A stretch of DNA of 64,000 bases from Clostridiales bacterium (lineage in GTDB: Bacteria; Bacillota; Clostridia; Oscillospirales; Oscillospiraceae). This document shows positions 42,095-51,004 of this stretch, in pieces. Under the pieces are notes generated by a model. It did not search any database. It saw nothing but the letters and a program-made list of their open reading frames with translations, and was not told the DNA's origin. The DNA lies in the NCBI GenBank assembly GCA_004557735.1, contig SFFV01000002.1, positions 105,043 through 169,042 of the forward strand, in the 5' to 3' direction. The position numbers were made by a program, and so were the translations under genes. Every line of letters starts with the position of its first letter. Position 1 is the stretch's first letter.

Positions 42095-43390
42095 TTAACG
42101 CTTTTCCTTGAGCGTGATATAGATTTTGTATTCGCCGACACAGCCCGCTTCCGGGAAGCCGTCGATCTTGATCTCGACCGTCGGTGTGAAAACGCCGGAG
42201 GCATTCGTGCCGAGATTGGAGAGATCCGCCACGGCGCGGAGATTCACCTCGCTGATCCGGTCGAGGATCTCCTGCGGCGCACGCACCGTTACATTGAGCT
42301 CCTGCGTGATATTCTCCGCATCGTATCCGTCCGGAACATTGATGCAGATGATATTGTCCGGATTCACGGAGAAGGACTTCGTGGCTACGCCTGTAATGGA
42401 GACAGTTACCGTCGCCTCGGTAACGCCGGTCATATTCTCCGTGCCGTTCGGCGGGATAATCGTATAGGTGGCGGAAAAGTCCGTGGCAAAGGTCGCAAGA
42501 TTGATCGTTCCGAGAATGAGCTTTGTCGTGCTGTCGATCGCGGCAGCGTCTCCGGCAAGCATGATGGAGCTCGGCGTGATCTCAATGCGGGTGTTGGCGT
42601 CGCGTGTGGCGCCGCCGCCATCGATGATCGTCACATCGAGCGGGACTTCCTTTGTGGAAAGCACATTCAGCGTCACGGTAACTTCCTCCGTTTCACGCTG
42701 GATGGAGGAATCCTCAACCGGGTTATTGTCGGCATCCACAAGAGAGTATGTCGTAGAGTAGCTCAGCGTGCGGTCCACTTCCTCGCGGGTAATGGCTACA
42801 AACGCATGATCGACTTTAGATATGACGGTTTTCGGTCCGCTGATCGCAACAACCAGAGGATCGAACACCATGCTCTCGTCGGCAAGATATCCTTCCGCCG
42901 TATTGCCGGTAAAAGCGCCCTTGACCTCGATGGTCTTGCGGGCGAGCTTGTCCACATAGAAATTGACGACGTCCGAAGATGTGTGGACGACCGTTACTTC
43001 GTTTGCATTGACGCCGGCGGGAAAGGCAATATCATAGGAAACCGAATACCGTCCGTCCGCTGAGACGTTATTGAGATTTACCGTTGCCGTTACGTTGGAA
43101 TTTGTGAGCTTGGAGAGCACGCGGCGCGTGCCGGAGAGCGTCAGATTGACGGTAGTACGATCCTGCTCGGTAACAATGAGATCGCTCGACGCGCGCATAG
43201 CGTCCGCGCCGAGGAACTCGATCTTCACGCCGGTAAGCGTCTTTTGCACCTCAACGCCCTCCGTCGTTGTCACATACATCCACAGAAGCGATGCGGCAAA
43301 CAGCGAGAGAATCATCCAAAAAATTCGGCTGTCGGTGAGGCGCTTGAGATTCAGCGTTTTCCTTTCATTTGTTCCGTTCGTGTTATTCAT
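42095..43390 (-). CDS. cdaR: CdaR-type YbbR-domain regulator
   Basis: 431 residues. One N-terminal membrane helix (about 23-43) is followed by about four YbbR repeats outside the membrane. The repeats show the typical phrase pattern ending VSKVDHAFVAI or PSSIMLAGDAAAI. CdaR modulates the membrane diadenylate cyclase CdaA. It overlaps cdaA by 8 bases, the universal cdaA-cdaR order. The usual third gene, glmM, is not downstream here. Confidence 0.93.
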   Translation of the reverse strand: MNNTNGTNERKTLNLKRLTDSRIFWMILSLFAASLLWMYVTTTEGVEVQKTLTGVKIEFLGADAMRASSDLIVTEQDRTTVNLTLSGTRRVLSKLTNSNVTATVNLNNVSADGRYSVSYDIAFPAGVNANEVTVVHTSSDVVNFYVDKLARKTIEVKGAFTGNTAEGYLADESMVFDPLVVAISGPKTVISKVDHAFVAITREEVDRTLSYSTTYSLVDADNNPVEDSSIQRETEEVTVTLNVLSTKEVPLDVTIIDGGGATRDANTRIEITPSSIMLAGDAAAIDSTTKLILGTINLATFATDFSATYTIIPPNGTENMTGVTEATVTVSITGVATKSFSVNPDNIICINVPDGYDAENITQELNVTVRAPQEILDRISEVNLRAVADLSNLGTNASGVFTPTVEIKIDGFPEAGCVGEYKIYITLKEKR

Positions 43391-44246
43391 CGGCGTTATC
43401 CTTTTCTTTCCGGCGCAGGAACCGGCGCGCGCCCGTCGGCTCCTCTTTCACTTCGGGGATCAGCTCGTTGCGGAGGATCTTCTCAAAGGTATCCTTCGTG
43501 AGATGGCGCTTGAGCATTCCGTTGACCGCCACCGAGATCGCGCCGGTCTCCTCCGACACGATTACGACTACAGCATCGGACGCTTCGCTCATTCCGATGC
43601 CGGCCCGGTGGCGCATACCAAGTTCCTTGCTCAGGTTGGGGTTGTTGGAAAGCGGAAGCATACATCCGGCCGCTTGGATCCGCCCACTGCGGATAATCGC
43701 CGCGCCGTCGTGCAGAGGCGCTTTGGGATAAAAAATGTTTTTCAGCAGTTCCGCTGTCGTTTCCGCGTCAAGGATTGTGCCGGTACGGATCTGGTCATCC
43801 AGGCGGTTATCGCGTTCAAAAATAATCAGCGCGCCGGTACGCGTTGCAGACATATCCACGCAGGCAAGCACCGTCTGCGTAATGGCGGCATCGGCATTGA
43901 GAGTGTGCGGCGCGCCAAGAAGACGGGAGAAGATCGATCCGGTACCGAGCTTTTCCAGAAACCGGCGGATTTCCGGCTGGAACAACACGACCAGCGCCAG
44001 AAGTCCGACCTGCACAGCGTTGCGGAGAATGTAGTTTACCGTGTAAAGCTGCATCTCGCCGGAAAGCCAGAGTGCAAGGAGTATATATACGATACCCTGA
44101 AACAGCTTGTTCGTCTTTGTACGGCGGACCAGCGTGATCAGAAAATAAAAGAATAAGGCAACAATAAGGATATCAATAATATCCATCACGCGGATCGTGC
44201 CAAGATGACCAAACGCCTGTCTCAGCGATGACCAGAAATTATCCAT
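43383..44246 (-). CDS. cdaA: diadenylate cyclase CdaA
   Basis: 287 residues. Three N-terminal membrane helices (about 24-40, 50-68 and 75-92) precede the DAC domain with DGA (180-182, in HDGAAIIRSGRI) and RHR (212-214, in RHRAGIGMSE), the c-di-AMP synthesis motifs. c-di-AMP controls potassium uptake and wall homeostasis. A good promoter lies directly upstream, so it probably leads a long operon (cdaA-cdaR-DUF5685-dnaJ-like-yicC-...). Confidence 0.96.
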   Translation of the reverse strand: MDNFWSSLRQAFGHLGTIRVMDIIDILIVALFFYFLITLVRRTKTNKLFQGIVYILLALWLSGEMQLYTVNYILRNAVQVGLLALVVLFQPEIRRFLEKLGTGSIFSRLLGAPHTLNADAAITQTVLACVDMSATRTGALIIFERDNRLDDQIRTGTILDAETTAELLKNIFYPKAPLHDGAAIIRSGRIQAAGCMLPLSNNPNLSKELGMRHRAGIGMSEASDAVVVIVSEETGAISVAVNGMLKRHLTKDTFEKILRNELIPEVKEEPTGARRFLRRKEKDNADE

Positions 44247-44284
44247 AGGACTGTCCCTTCCTTGGTTTTTGCTGTGTAGATTAC

Positions 44285-44313
44285 ATTATACTGGATTTAA
44301 CGGATTATAGCAA
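44285..44313 (-). promoter_or_regulatory. sigma-A-type promoter of cdaA
   Basis: On the minus strand TTGCTA (44308-44313), a 17-base spacer and TATAAT (44285-44290), about 38 bases before the ATG. A second TATAAT overlaps the -35 region (44303-44308). No terminator is visible after the upstream gene. Confidence 0.65.
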
Positions 44314-44321
44314 ATAATTGG

Positions 44322-45449
44322 TTACAATTTGTAGCTATTTTTTAAAATATTTTCGATCCGCTCCGCCGCGCAGTCGATCTCCTGCGGTGTATTAAACGGC
44401 GAAACGCTCAGCCGCACCGTTCCGGTCTGTATTGTGCCTGCTGTTTCGTGCGCAAGAGGAGCGCAGTGCAGCCCGGAGCGGACGGCGATCCCCGCCGCGC
44501 CGAGCCGCTCGGAGAGCGCGTCGCAGCTCATGCCGGACGGAATAACGGACAGCACGCCGGACTGATTATCTCTCTCCGAGAGAAAGACGCGCAGCCCCGG
44601 CAGTTTGTTCAGCCGCGCGGCAAGACGGTGCATCAGCCGTTCTTCCACGCTGTAAATGCGCTGCGTTGTTCGCCTCCGGACGAAGCGGATGCCCTCGCGC
44701 AGGCCGGCAATGCCGCAAACATTGTGCGTTCCGGCTTCCAATCGCTCGGGCAGCGTTTCCGGCATGAAGTGACTGCGGCTGTCACCGCCCGTCCCGCCGG
44801 ATAGAAGCGGCATCCCAGCATCCCGGCAAAGCAGGATCCCCGTCCCCTGCGGGCCGAGAAGCCCTTTATGGCCCGGCATGGCGGCAAACGCCGCGCCCAG
44901 CCCCGGGAAATCAAGATCCAATATCCCGGCGCTCTGCGATGCGTCTACGATCAGCGGCACACCGTACTGTCGGCAGAGCATTGCGATCTCCCGGACCGGC
45001 AGAATGAATCCGAATACATTCGACACGCAGGTGCACACAGCGGCGCCGCACCCCGGAAGAGACTGCTCAAACCAGCGAATCAAGGCCTCGGAATCGAAAA
45101 GCGGCGTATCCGAAGCCTGAATCATCGCGCCGGAAGCATAAAGAGGACGCATGACGGCGTTATGCTCAAAACCGGAGACGGCAACGCGCGTCTCCTCGCG
45201 TACAAGAGAGCGGATAGCGATATTGAGTGCGTGTGTGGCGTTCATGGTAAAGACGACGTTTTCGGGCTGCGTCATATGAAAGAGCGCCGCCGCTTCCTCC
45301 CGGCAGGCAAAAACCGTTTCCGCAGCGCGCATGGCGGCGGCATGATCGCCGCGGCCGGGGCTCGCGCAGCTGTGCATGGCGCGCGCCACAGCGCGTGCCA
45401 CCTCCGGCGGCTTCTGCAGCGATGTCGCCGCGCTGTCCAAATAGATCAC
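44322..45449 (-). CDS. class V aminotransferase, cysteine-desulfurase family
   Basis: 375 residues from a GTG at 45449, chosen because GGGAGG lies 7 bases upstream and IYLDSAATSLQKPPEV is the family start; the open frame to 45782 is spurious. PLP-binding Lys195 is in PGHKGLLGPQG, with Asp169 in VDASQSAG and His96 near the substrate. It resembles the subgroup next to DUF3343 (TIGR01977), thought to be cysteine desulfurases or selenocysteine lyases. The start overlaps DUF3343 by 4 bases (GTGA). No iscU/sufU or thiI is nearby, so the sulfur acceptor may be the DUF3343 protein. Confidence 0.87.
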   Translation of the reverse strand: MIYLDSAATSLQKPPEVARAVARAMHSCASPGRGDHAAAMRAAETVFACREEAAALFHMTQPENVVFTMNATHALNIAIRSLVREETRVAVSGFEHNAVMRPLYASGAMIQASDTPLFDSEALIRWFEQSLPGCGAAVCTCVSNVFGFILPVREIAMLCRQYGVPLIVDASQSAGILDLDFPGLGAAFAAMPGHKGLLGPQGTGILLCRDAGMPLLSGGTGGDSRSHFMPETLPERLEAGTHNVCGIAGLREGIRFVRRRTTQRIYSVEERLMHRLAARLNKLPGLRVFLSERDNQSGVLSVIPSGMSCDALSERLGAAGIAVRSGLHCAPLAHETAGTIQTGTVRLSVSPFNTPQEIDCAAERIENILKNSYKL

Positions 45450-45700
45450 AGCGGTACCTCCCGGTATTCCCCGGTGAGGCGGGAGCGCAGAAATGCTCTG
45501 CCGCGGTCGATGCCGTGCCCGTCGAGCAGCGCCACAGCCCGGCGGAGCTTCGTCTCGTTGAGCCGCACGCCGTAGGTGCACCCTTTTTCGGTGAGCCCCT
45601 GCGGCGCTTTTATAACAGATGAAGGTATTCCGGCCAGACTCAGCGCCCGGCTTCCCCGCTGCGCATACGTCAGCGAGCGGAACAGAATGATCGCATACAT
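45446..45700 (-). CDS. DUF3343 putative Se/S carrier-like protein
   Basis: 84 residues. AIILFRSLTYAQRGSRAL at the start and KGCTYGVRL (Cys41) match DUF3343 proteins, which are thought to carry sulfur or selenium and are encoded next to class V desulfurases. The stop overlaps the desulfurase start. Its SD (GGGGG, 7 bases before ATG) forms the 3' arm of a hairpin following ispF. Confidence 0.82.
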   Translation of the reverse strand: MYAIILFRSLTYAQRGSRALSLAGIPSSVIKAPQGLTEKGCTYGVRLNETKLRRAVALLDGHGIDRGRAFLRSRLTGEYREVPL

Positions 45701-45707
45701 AACAAAT

Positions 45708-45747
45708 CCCCCTGCATACGAGATGGCACCCCATTCTATGCAGAGGG
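45708..45747 (-). promoter_or_regulatory. stem-loop with SD of DUF3343 in its 3' arm
   Basis: Arms 45708-45718 (CCCCCTGCATA) and 45737-45747 pair over 11 bases on the minus-strand RNA with one G-U; the loop is 18 bases. It starts 12 bases after the ispF stop. ATTTGTTATG follows, a weak terminator tail. CATAGAAT in the arm/loop resembles a sigma-E -10, but the nearest CATATT is only 11 bases away. Confidence 0.7.
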
Positions 45748-45759
45748 AAAAAATATGGT

Positions 45760-46233
45760 TTATTTCTCCGTAATAAGCGCAACAGCCATAGCGGAAATGC
45801 CCTCGCCGCGCCCGGTGAAGCCGAGATGCTCCTCCGTGGTGGCCTTTACGCTCACGCAGGTTTCCGGAATGTCCATCGCCTCCGCCAGACGGCGGCGCAT
45901 CTCCGGGATATACGGCATAAGTTTTGGCCGCTGTGCAACAATCGTAGCGTCCGTATTGACGATCTCAAAGGCGTGAGATCGCAGATGCGCGCATACCGCG
46001 GACAGCAGCTTCAGGCTGTCCGCCCCGGCGTACCGCTCGTCCGTATCCGGAAAAAGCTGCCCGATATCGCCGAGCGCCGCCGCTCCGAGAAGCGCGTCCA
46101 TGATCGCATGGGAAAGCACGTCGGCATCCGAATGGCCAAGCAGCCCCTTCTCATACGGAATTGCTACGCCGCCAAGAATGAGCTTTCGCCCCTCGGTCAG
46201 CCGGTGAACATCGTAACCCTGTCCGATACGCAT
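45760..46233 (-). CDS. ispF: 2-C-methyl-D-erythritol 2,4-cyclodiphosphate synthase
   Basis: 157 residues. Zinc ligands are Asp8, His10 (GYDVHRL) and His42 (DVLSHAIMDALLGAA); ATTEEHLGFTGRGEGI near the end is conserved. It makes MEcPP in the isoprenoid pathway. It lies 4 bases after ispD. Confidence 0.97.
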   Translation of the reverse strand: MRIGQGYDVHRLTEGRKLILGGVAIPYEKGLLGHSDADVLSHAIMDALLGAAALGDIGQLFPDTDERYAGADSLKLLSAVCAHLRSHAFEIVNTDATIVAQRPKLMPYIPEMRRRLAEAMDIPETCVSVKATTEEHLGFTGRGEGISAMAVALITEK

Positions 46234-46237
46234 CCGC

Positions 46238-46957
46238 TTATTCCCCGCGCGCTTTCAAAATTGCCGCCGCGGTCGGTATATCGACCGGCCCGGTGATCTT
46301 GATGTTTTCATAGGAGCCTTTGGAGAGATGGACCTTTACGCCCATCGCCTCCACAGCGGCGCAGTCGTCCGTATATTCCTTTTTTTCGGCAATGGCGCGC
46401 GTGAGAGCGGCCTTGATGATCTCCGGCACGAACGCCTGCGGCGTCTGAACGGCAGCCAGCGTGCTGCGGTTGAGCGTGCGTACAACGGTATCGCAATCCG
46501 TCTCCTTGACCGTATCGGTAACGGGGACGGCGGGAGCAGCGCACTTATAAAGCGCGGCATTGTGCATCGCATCGTACACGATGTCCTTCGTTACAAGCGG
46601 ACGTGCGCCGTCATGGATGAGGACATATTTTGCATTGCGCCGGATCTGGACAAGGCCTGCCAGTGCGGATTCTGTACGGGTCGCTCCGCCGACAATGACC
46701 TTTCCGGCCTTGGTTATCCGGTATTCTCGGCAGAGCGCGGCGGCCTTTTCGAGCGATTCGAGCCGTGTTACAACAACAATCTCATCCACGCAGCCGCAGC
46801 GGTTCAGTGCGGTGAGCGTTCTCGCAAGCACCGGCATTCCGGAAAGATCCATAAAGAGCTTGTCCTCGCCCATCCGCGTGGAGGCTCCGGCAGCAACAAC
46901 AACGACGCTGCACGAGGTATTTTTTGCTTGGCGAAGAAAATCAGAAAATCGACTCAT
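46238..46957 (-). CDS. ispD: 2-C-methyl-D-erythritol 4-phosphate cytidylyltransferase
   Basis: 239 residues. The CTP loop is VVVAAGASTRMGEDK (about 19-33); HDGARPLV and VPVTDTVKE are conserved substrate motifs. It overlaps the 3' end of carD by 17 bases, with the SD GGAG inside carD about 12 bases before the ATG. Confidence 0.96.
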   Translation of the reverse strand: MSRFSDFLRQAKNTSCSVVVVAAGASTRMGEDKLFMDLSGMPVLARTLTALNRCGCVDEIVVVTRLESLEKAAALCREYRITKAGKVIVGGATRTESALAGLVQIRRNAKYVLIHDGARPLVTKDIVYDAMHNAALYKCAAPAVPVTDTVKETDCDTVVRTLNRSTLAAVQTPQAFVPEIIKAALTRAIAEKKEYTDDCAAVEAMGVKVHLSKGSYENIKITGPVDIPTAAAILKARGE

Positions 46958-47462
46958 CGGTTTTATTCACTCCGTTTTTTCGGTTTCGCAGACACTGATC
47001 CAACTGGACTTCCGCAAAGTCATACGGACAATTCACGGAAAGCGATATCTCCGAGAGAAGGATCTGGCGCGCCTGATTGAGCATCCGGCGCTCGCCGGTG
47101 GAGAGGGGGCGTTTCTCGTCGCGCTGCGTCAACGCTTTAATTACGGCGGCAAGCTCGGAAAGATCTCCGCTTTTGATGCGCTGCATGTTTTCGCGGTAGC
47201 GCTTGTTCCAGTTGTCCGCCATGGAAATGTCCATGTGCGGAATGCGCCGGAGGAGATCATACACCGTGTCTGCATCGACGATCGGGCGAACGCCGACCTC
47301 ATCACAGGCATTTTTCGGCACCATGACGACCATACCGCTCCCCTGCAGCTTAAGAACGAAGTATTCCCTTACCTCACCGCCGATACGCCGGCATTCAACG
47401 CGATCGATCACTCCGGCTCCGTGAAGCGGATGGGCAATGCGATCTCCGATCTGGAAACTCAT
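46941..47462 (-). CDS. carD: CarD-family transcription regulator
   Basis: 173 residues. The N-terminal RNA-polymerase-interacting Tudor-like domain (about 1-60; FQIGDRIAHPLHGAGVI) and a helical C-terminal DNA-backbone domain match CarD/CdnL. It stabilises or tunes open complexes at housekeeping promoters. It leads the carD-ispD-ispF run from its own promoter; SD AGGAGG. Confidence 0.94.
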   Translation of the reverse strand: MSFQIGDRIAHPLHGAGVIDRVECRRIGGEVREYFVLKLQGSGMVVMVPKNACDEVGVRPIVDADTVYDLLRRIPHMDISMADNWNKRYRENMQRIKSGDLSELAAVIKALTQRDEKRPLSTGERRMLNQARQILLSEISLSVNCPYDFAEVQLDQCLRNRKNGVNKTDESIF

Positions 47463-47520
47463 CGCGATCCTCCTGTCTTTTCAGGCGGCACTTCCGAAAG
47501 GTAAATAATCCTCTGAATAT

Positions 47521-47548
47521 ATTATACACAAAAAAGCTCTGTTTGCAA
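47521..47548 (-). promoter_or_regulatory. sigma-A-type promoter of carD
   Basis: On the minus strand TTGCAA (47543-47548), a 16-base spacer and TATAAT (47521-47526), about 58 bases before the ATG. Confidence 0.65.
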
Positions 47549-47570
47549 GGAGTTCCCGTCTTTCCAAACA

Positions 47571-47603
47571 AAAAATCCCTCTGTCGTAGACAGAGGGATT
47601 TTT
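47571..47603 (-). terminator. intrinsic terminator after ispH-S1
   Basis: Perfect 15-base arms 47571-47585 and 47589-47603 (AAAAATCCCTCTGTC and its complement), 3-base loop, and T/A runs on both sides. Eight bases past the ispH-S1 stop. Confidence 0.93.
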
Positions 47604-47611
47604 TTTCGGAA

Positions 47612-49741
47612 TTACTCCTCCTCGGGGGCTTCGCCGGAGGCGGTGCCATCGGAGGAGACGGAGTAGACCAGCGCATCCTCGCGCGGCTCTTCCTCGCCCT
47701 CGTCCTCTTCGCGAGACGTGGCGGGAGCCGGCTCGGAGAGAGCGCGGATCGACAGAGAGATTTTCTGCTTCTCGTTGTCGATATTGGTGATCTTTGCTTC
47801 GACCACATCGCCGACGCTCAGCACCTCGGAGGGCTGGCCGATGCGGCGGTTGGCGATCTGGGAAATATGGATCAGGCCGTCGGTGCCGGGCAGCACTTCC
47901 GCGAAAGCGCCGAACGGCATGAGCTTGACGATCTTGACCTTGGCGATATCGCCGACGGAGTAGGTCTCCGTGAACACCTTCCAGGGGTTCAGGTTCGGGT
48001 CGCGGTGGCCGAGGGAGATCTTGTGGTTCTCCTTATCGAAGTTGATGACGTAAACGTCGATCTTGTCGCCGACGTTCAGCACGTCCGCAGGCTTGTTGAT
48101 GCGGTTCCAGCTGATCTCGGAAACATGCACCATGCCGTCGATGCCGCCGATGTCAACAAACGCGCCGTAAGAGGTCATGGACTTGACCACGCCCTCGTAA
48201 TGCTTGCCGACCTCGATCTCGTTCCAGATCTTCTCGGCACGCTCCTTGCGCTCGCGGTTGGCAACGGCACGGATGGAGCCGACAACACGCTTGCGGCCGC
48301 GATTGACCTCGGTGATCTTCAGACGGACGGTCTGACCGACCAGCTCGGACATGGCGGCATCGCGCGGCAGACCGGTCTGGGAGGCAGGGACAAAAACACG
48401 CACGCCGTGCACGGAGACAACGACGCCGCCCTTGTTTTCTTCCGTGACCTTGCCTTCAACGACCGTACCGTCGGCAGCAGCGTTCTCAATATCCGCCCAG
48501 GACTTGATGGTGTCCAGGCGCTTCTTGGAGAGCATCACGGTGCCTTCCACATCGTTCACGCGCACAACGCAGGCTTCGATCTTATCGCCGATGTGGATAA
48601 CGTCTTCCACCTTGGAAGCGCCATCCTCGGTGAACTCGGTCACGGGGATGTAGCCGGAATGCTTGGTGCCCAGGTCAACGGTGACTTCCGTGGGCGTGAT
48701 GCTGACAACATAACCGGAGACGGTGTCTCCGTTATATATCGTTCTGATGGAATCTTCCAGCAGCTCATCAAACGTCTTTTCGGAGTCGGGCTTCCCGGCG
48801 GCATTCTCCGCAGCGGGCTCGGCTTCAACGTGTGCGGTCTCTTCGGCCGCGGTCGCAGCGACTTCCTCTGCCGTGGTCTGTTCTACCTTGATCTCGTCGC
48901 TCATTTTTTTTACTACCTCCTTAATGATCCAGGACGGCACCGAGGCCCCGGCCGTAATTCCAATACGGCCCTCCCCCGGCAACCGGGATGTGTCCAGTTC
49001 CGATGCATTGGCGACAAAAAGCACATTCGCACATTTTTCGCGGCAAAGCTCTGCCAGATGCAGGCTGTTCGCGCTGTGCGCACCGCCGATGACGATCATC
49101 GCATCGCATATCCCGGCAAGAGAGGTTGCTTCTCCCTGCCTCTTGGACGTTGCTCCGCATATAGTATCAAATATTTTGAAATTTGTACATCTTTTTTTTA
49201 ATATTTTTTTTGCCAAAATGTGATTTGCTTGAATTTGTGTAGTCTGAAATACAATAGAAAGAGGTTTTTCGGACATTTCCACGGATTGAGAGAGCCACTT
49301 GTCAAGCGCTGCGGCGTCCGGCAGCACGACGGCGCCGGTACACCAGCCGCAAATACCCTGTATCTCGGGATGACCGGCGTCTCCGATCACAACAACCTGC
49401 CGCCCGGCGCCGGACTCCTCGCGGACGATTTTATGAATACGCTCCACGAGAGGACACGTCGCGTCGATCACTTCGGCATGGCAGTTTTCCAATTCTCCGT
49501 ATACCGCGCGGGACACGCCGTGGGCGCGGATGATCACCCGTTCCCCCTCCGCCAGCTCCGAAGCATTCTCTATGACCGAAAGCCCCTTTTTCTCCAGCAA
49601 GGCAACGGCGTCCCGGTTGTGGATCAGCTCTCCAAGACAGCGGCACGCGCCGGAATCAAGCGCCTCCTCCGCCATGCGGATCGACCGCTCCACGCCAAAA
49701 CAGAACCCCGCGCTGTGAGCCAGAATGTACTTTGCCGCCAC
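47612..49741 (-). CDS. ispH-rpsA: IspH (HMBPP reductase) fused to ribosomal protein S1
   Basis: 709 residues from a GTG at 49741 (SD GGAGG inside the plsC end). Residues 1-280 are IspH/LytB: cluster cysteines Cys14, Cys96 and Cys195, plus His41, His74, His124 and Glu126. It makes IPP/DMAPP. Residues about 281-330 are an acidic Ala/Glu/Thr linker. Residues about 330-680 hold four S1 RNA-binding domains, followed by an acidic tail. The fusion is known in Clostridia. Inside the gene AAGGAGG lies 11 bases before Met280, so a free 430-residue S1 could also be made. Confidence 0.96.
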   Translation of the reverse strand: MAAKYILAHSAGFCFGVERSIRMAEEALDSGACRCLGELIHNRDAVALLEKKGLSVIENASELAEGERVIIRAHGVSRAVYGELENCHAEVIDATCPLVERIHKIVREESGAGRQVVVIGDAGHPEIQGICGWCTGAVVLPDAAALDKWLSQSVEMSEKPLSIVFQTTQIQANHILAKKILKKRCTNFKIFDTICGATSKRQGEATSLAGICDAMIVIGGAHSANSLHLAELCREKCANVLFVANASELDTSRLPGEGRIGITAGASVPSWIIKEVVKKMSDEIKVEQTTAEEVAATAAEETAHVEAEPAAENAAGKPDSEKTFDELLEDSIRTIYNGDTVSGYVVSITPTEVTVDLGTKHSGYIPVTEFTEDGASKVEDVIHIGDKIEACVVRVNDVEGTVMLSKKRLDTIKSWADIENAAADGTVVEGKVTEENKGGVVVSVHGVRVFVPASQTGLPRDAAMSELVGQTVRLKITEVNRGRKRVVGSIRAVANRERKERAEKIWNEIEVGKHYEGVVKSMTSYGAFVDIGGIDGMVHVSEISWNRINKPADVLNVGDKIDVYVINFDKENHKISLGHRDPNLNPWKVFTETYSVGDIAKVKIVKLMPFGAFAEVLPGTDGLIHISQIANRRIGQPSEVLSVGDVVEAKITNIDNEKQKISLSIRALSEPAPATSREEDEGEEEPREDALVYSVSSDGTASGEAPEEE
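48902..48922 (-). promoter_or_regulatory. internal SD and ATG at the IspH/S1 junction
   Basis: On the minus strand AAGGAGG (48916-48922), 11 bases, then ATG (48902-48904) in frame, encoding MSDEIKVEQ. The SD is a full match to anti-SD and is part of the codons for KEVV at the end of IspH. Confidence 0.6.
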
Positions 49742-49745
49742 GTTC

Positions 49746-50330
49746 TTATTCCTCCGGCTTGAGCGCCCAGATACGCCCCATCAGTTCCCGGGCCAGCCGG
49801 TCATAATCACGGTGATCCCCTATCTCCGGGTAATATGGCTCTCCAATCACCGTGGGCACCTTGCGAAAAACCTTTTTGTCGCGCGGGATGAAAACCGGCA
49901 CGATCGGTACATGCAGCCGCACCGACATATGGATCACGCCGGATTTCGGCTCAACGACGGCGTCGCCGTGTACGCGCGTTCCCTCCGGGAAAACAATGAG
50001 CTTCTCTCCCGCTTTGAGAACGCGCATACATTGCTTGAAGGAATCAATGTCGCGCTCACCGCGCTTGACAAAGATCGATCCGGCTTTTTTCATGAGCCAG
50101 CCGAAGATAAACGTCGTTTTCGACTCGGCCTTGGCAAGATGGTGCGTAAATGTATCGCGTCCGAGCGCCAAAGAGACAAGAATCGGGTCAACGATGTTCG
50201 AGTGCGGCGCGCAGAAGATCGCCGGTCCCTCCGGAATGTTTTCCACGCCGGAGATCCTCTGCGGATACACCAGCGCCGCGATGGGACGAAGAACATCATA
50301 AACAAGACGGTACCATTTTTCTTTTGTCAT
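49746..50330 (-). CDS. plsC: lysophosphatidic acid acyltransferase PlsC-like
   Basis: 194 residues. The acyltransferase motif I is HSNIVD (HX4D), motif III FPEGTR; motif II-like GSIFVKRGERD lies between. It acylates 1-acyl-glycerol 3-phosphate at the membrane. ATGA overlap with cmk. The order cmk-plsC-ispH-S1 is common in Clostridia. Confidence 0.93.
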   Translation of the reverse strand: MTKEKWYRLVYDVLRPIAALVYPQRISGVENIPEGPAIFCAPHSNIVDPILVSLALGRDTFTHHLAKAESKTTFIFGWLMKKAGSIFVKRGERDIDSFKQCMRVLKAGEKLIVFPEGTRVHGDAVVEPKSGVIHMSVRLHVPIVPVFIPRDKKVFRKVPTVIGEPYYPEIGDHRDYDRLARELMGRIWALKPEE

Positions 50331-51004
50331 AGTGCAAAACGCTCCCGAATCAAGGATTCCACCGCCGCGCAGCTCTCGTCAAAATCGAGCTGCGTCGTAT
50401 CCAGACGCACGGCATCCTCCGCCGGGCGGAGCGGCGCCGCGGCGCGGGAGGAATCGTTTTTGTCGCGGTATTCCATATCGCGCAGTACTTCTTCAAAGGG
50501 GAGGTTCTTCCCCTTCTTCTCCAACTCCAGCTGGCGCCGTCTGGCACGCGCTTCCACGGACGCCGTGAGGAAAATCTTCAGTCCGGCGTCCGGCAGTACA
50601 ACGGTGCCGATATCACGCCCGTCCATGATAACGTTCTGTGTGCGGGCGAACGATCGCTGCATCTCCATAAGATAAGCGCGGACCTCCGGAACGGCGGACA
50701 CGTCCGAAGCATAAATGGAGATTTCCGGCATACGGATGGCATCCGAAACGTCTTCGCCGTCGAGGAACATCCGCTGGAGGCCGTCGGCGCCGTGGCGAAG
50801 CTCAATGCGCAGCTCCGGCAGCATGGCAATAACCGAGGCGCTGTCTCTGGACGCGATGCCGCGCCGGTACGCCGCAAGACCAACCGTGCGGTAGATCGCG
50901 CCGGTATCCACATACAGAAAACCGAATTTTTCCGCCGTTTTGCGGGCGATTGTGCTTTTCCCCGCACCGGAGGGACCGTCAATGGCGATGGATATGGGTT
51001 TCAT
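50327..51004 (-). CDS. cmk: cytidylate kinase
   Basis: 225 residues. The P-loop GPSGAGKST is at about 9-17; YVDTGAIYRTVGLAA and MDGRDIGTVVLPDA bind CMP. It phosphorylates CMP and dCMP. It overlaps plsC and the upstream flavoprotein gene by 4 bases each. Confidence 0.96.
   Translation of the reverse strand: MKPISIAIDGPSGAGKSTIARKTAEKFGFLYVDTGAIYRTVGLAAYRRGIASRDSASVIAMLPELRIELRHGADGLQRMFLDGEDVSDAIRMPEISIYASDVSAVPEVRAYLMEMQRSFARTQNVIMDGRDIGTVVLPDAGLKIFLTASVEARARRRQLELEKKGKNLPFEEVLRDMEYRDKNDSSRAAAPLRPAEDAVRLDTTQLDFDESCAAVESLIRERFAL

Noticed and set aside
45719..45757. sigma-E promoter for DUF3343 (CCATATT ... CATAGAAT)
   Set aside because: The -10 is good but the spacer is 11 bases, three short of the consensus.
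45450..45782. N-terminal extension of the desulfurase to 486 residues
   Set aside because: The extension lies over the DUF3343 gene in another frame, is low-quality sequence, and the GTG at 45449 has an ideal SD.
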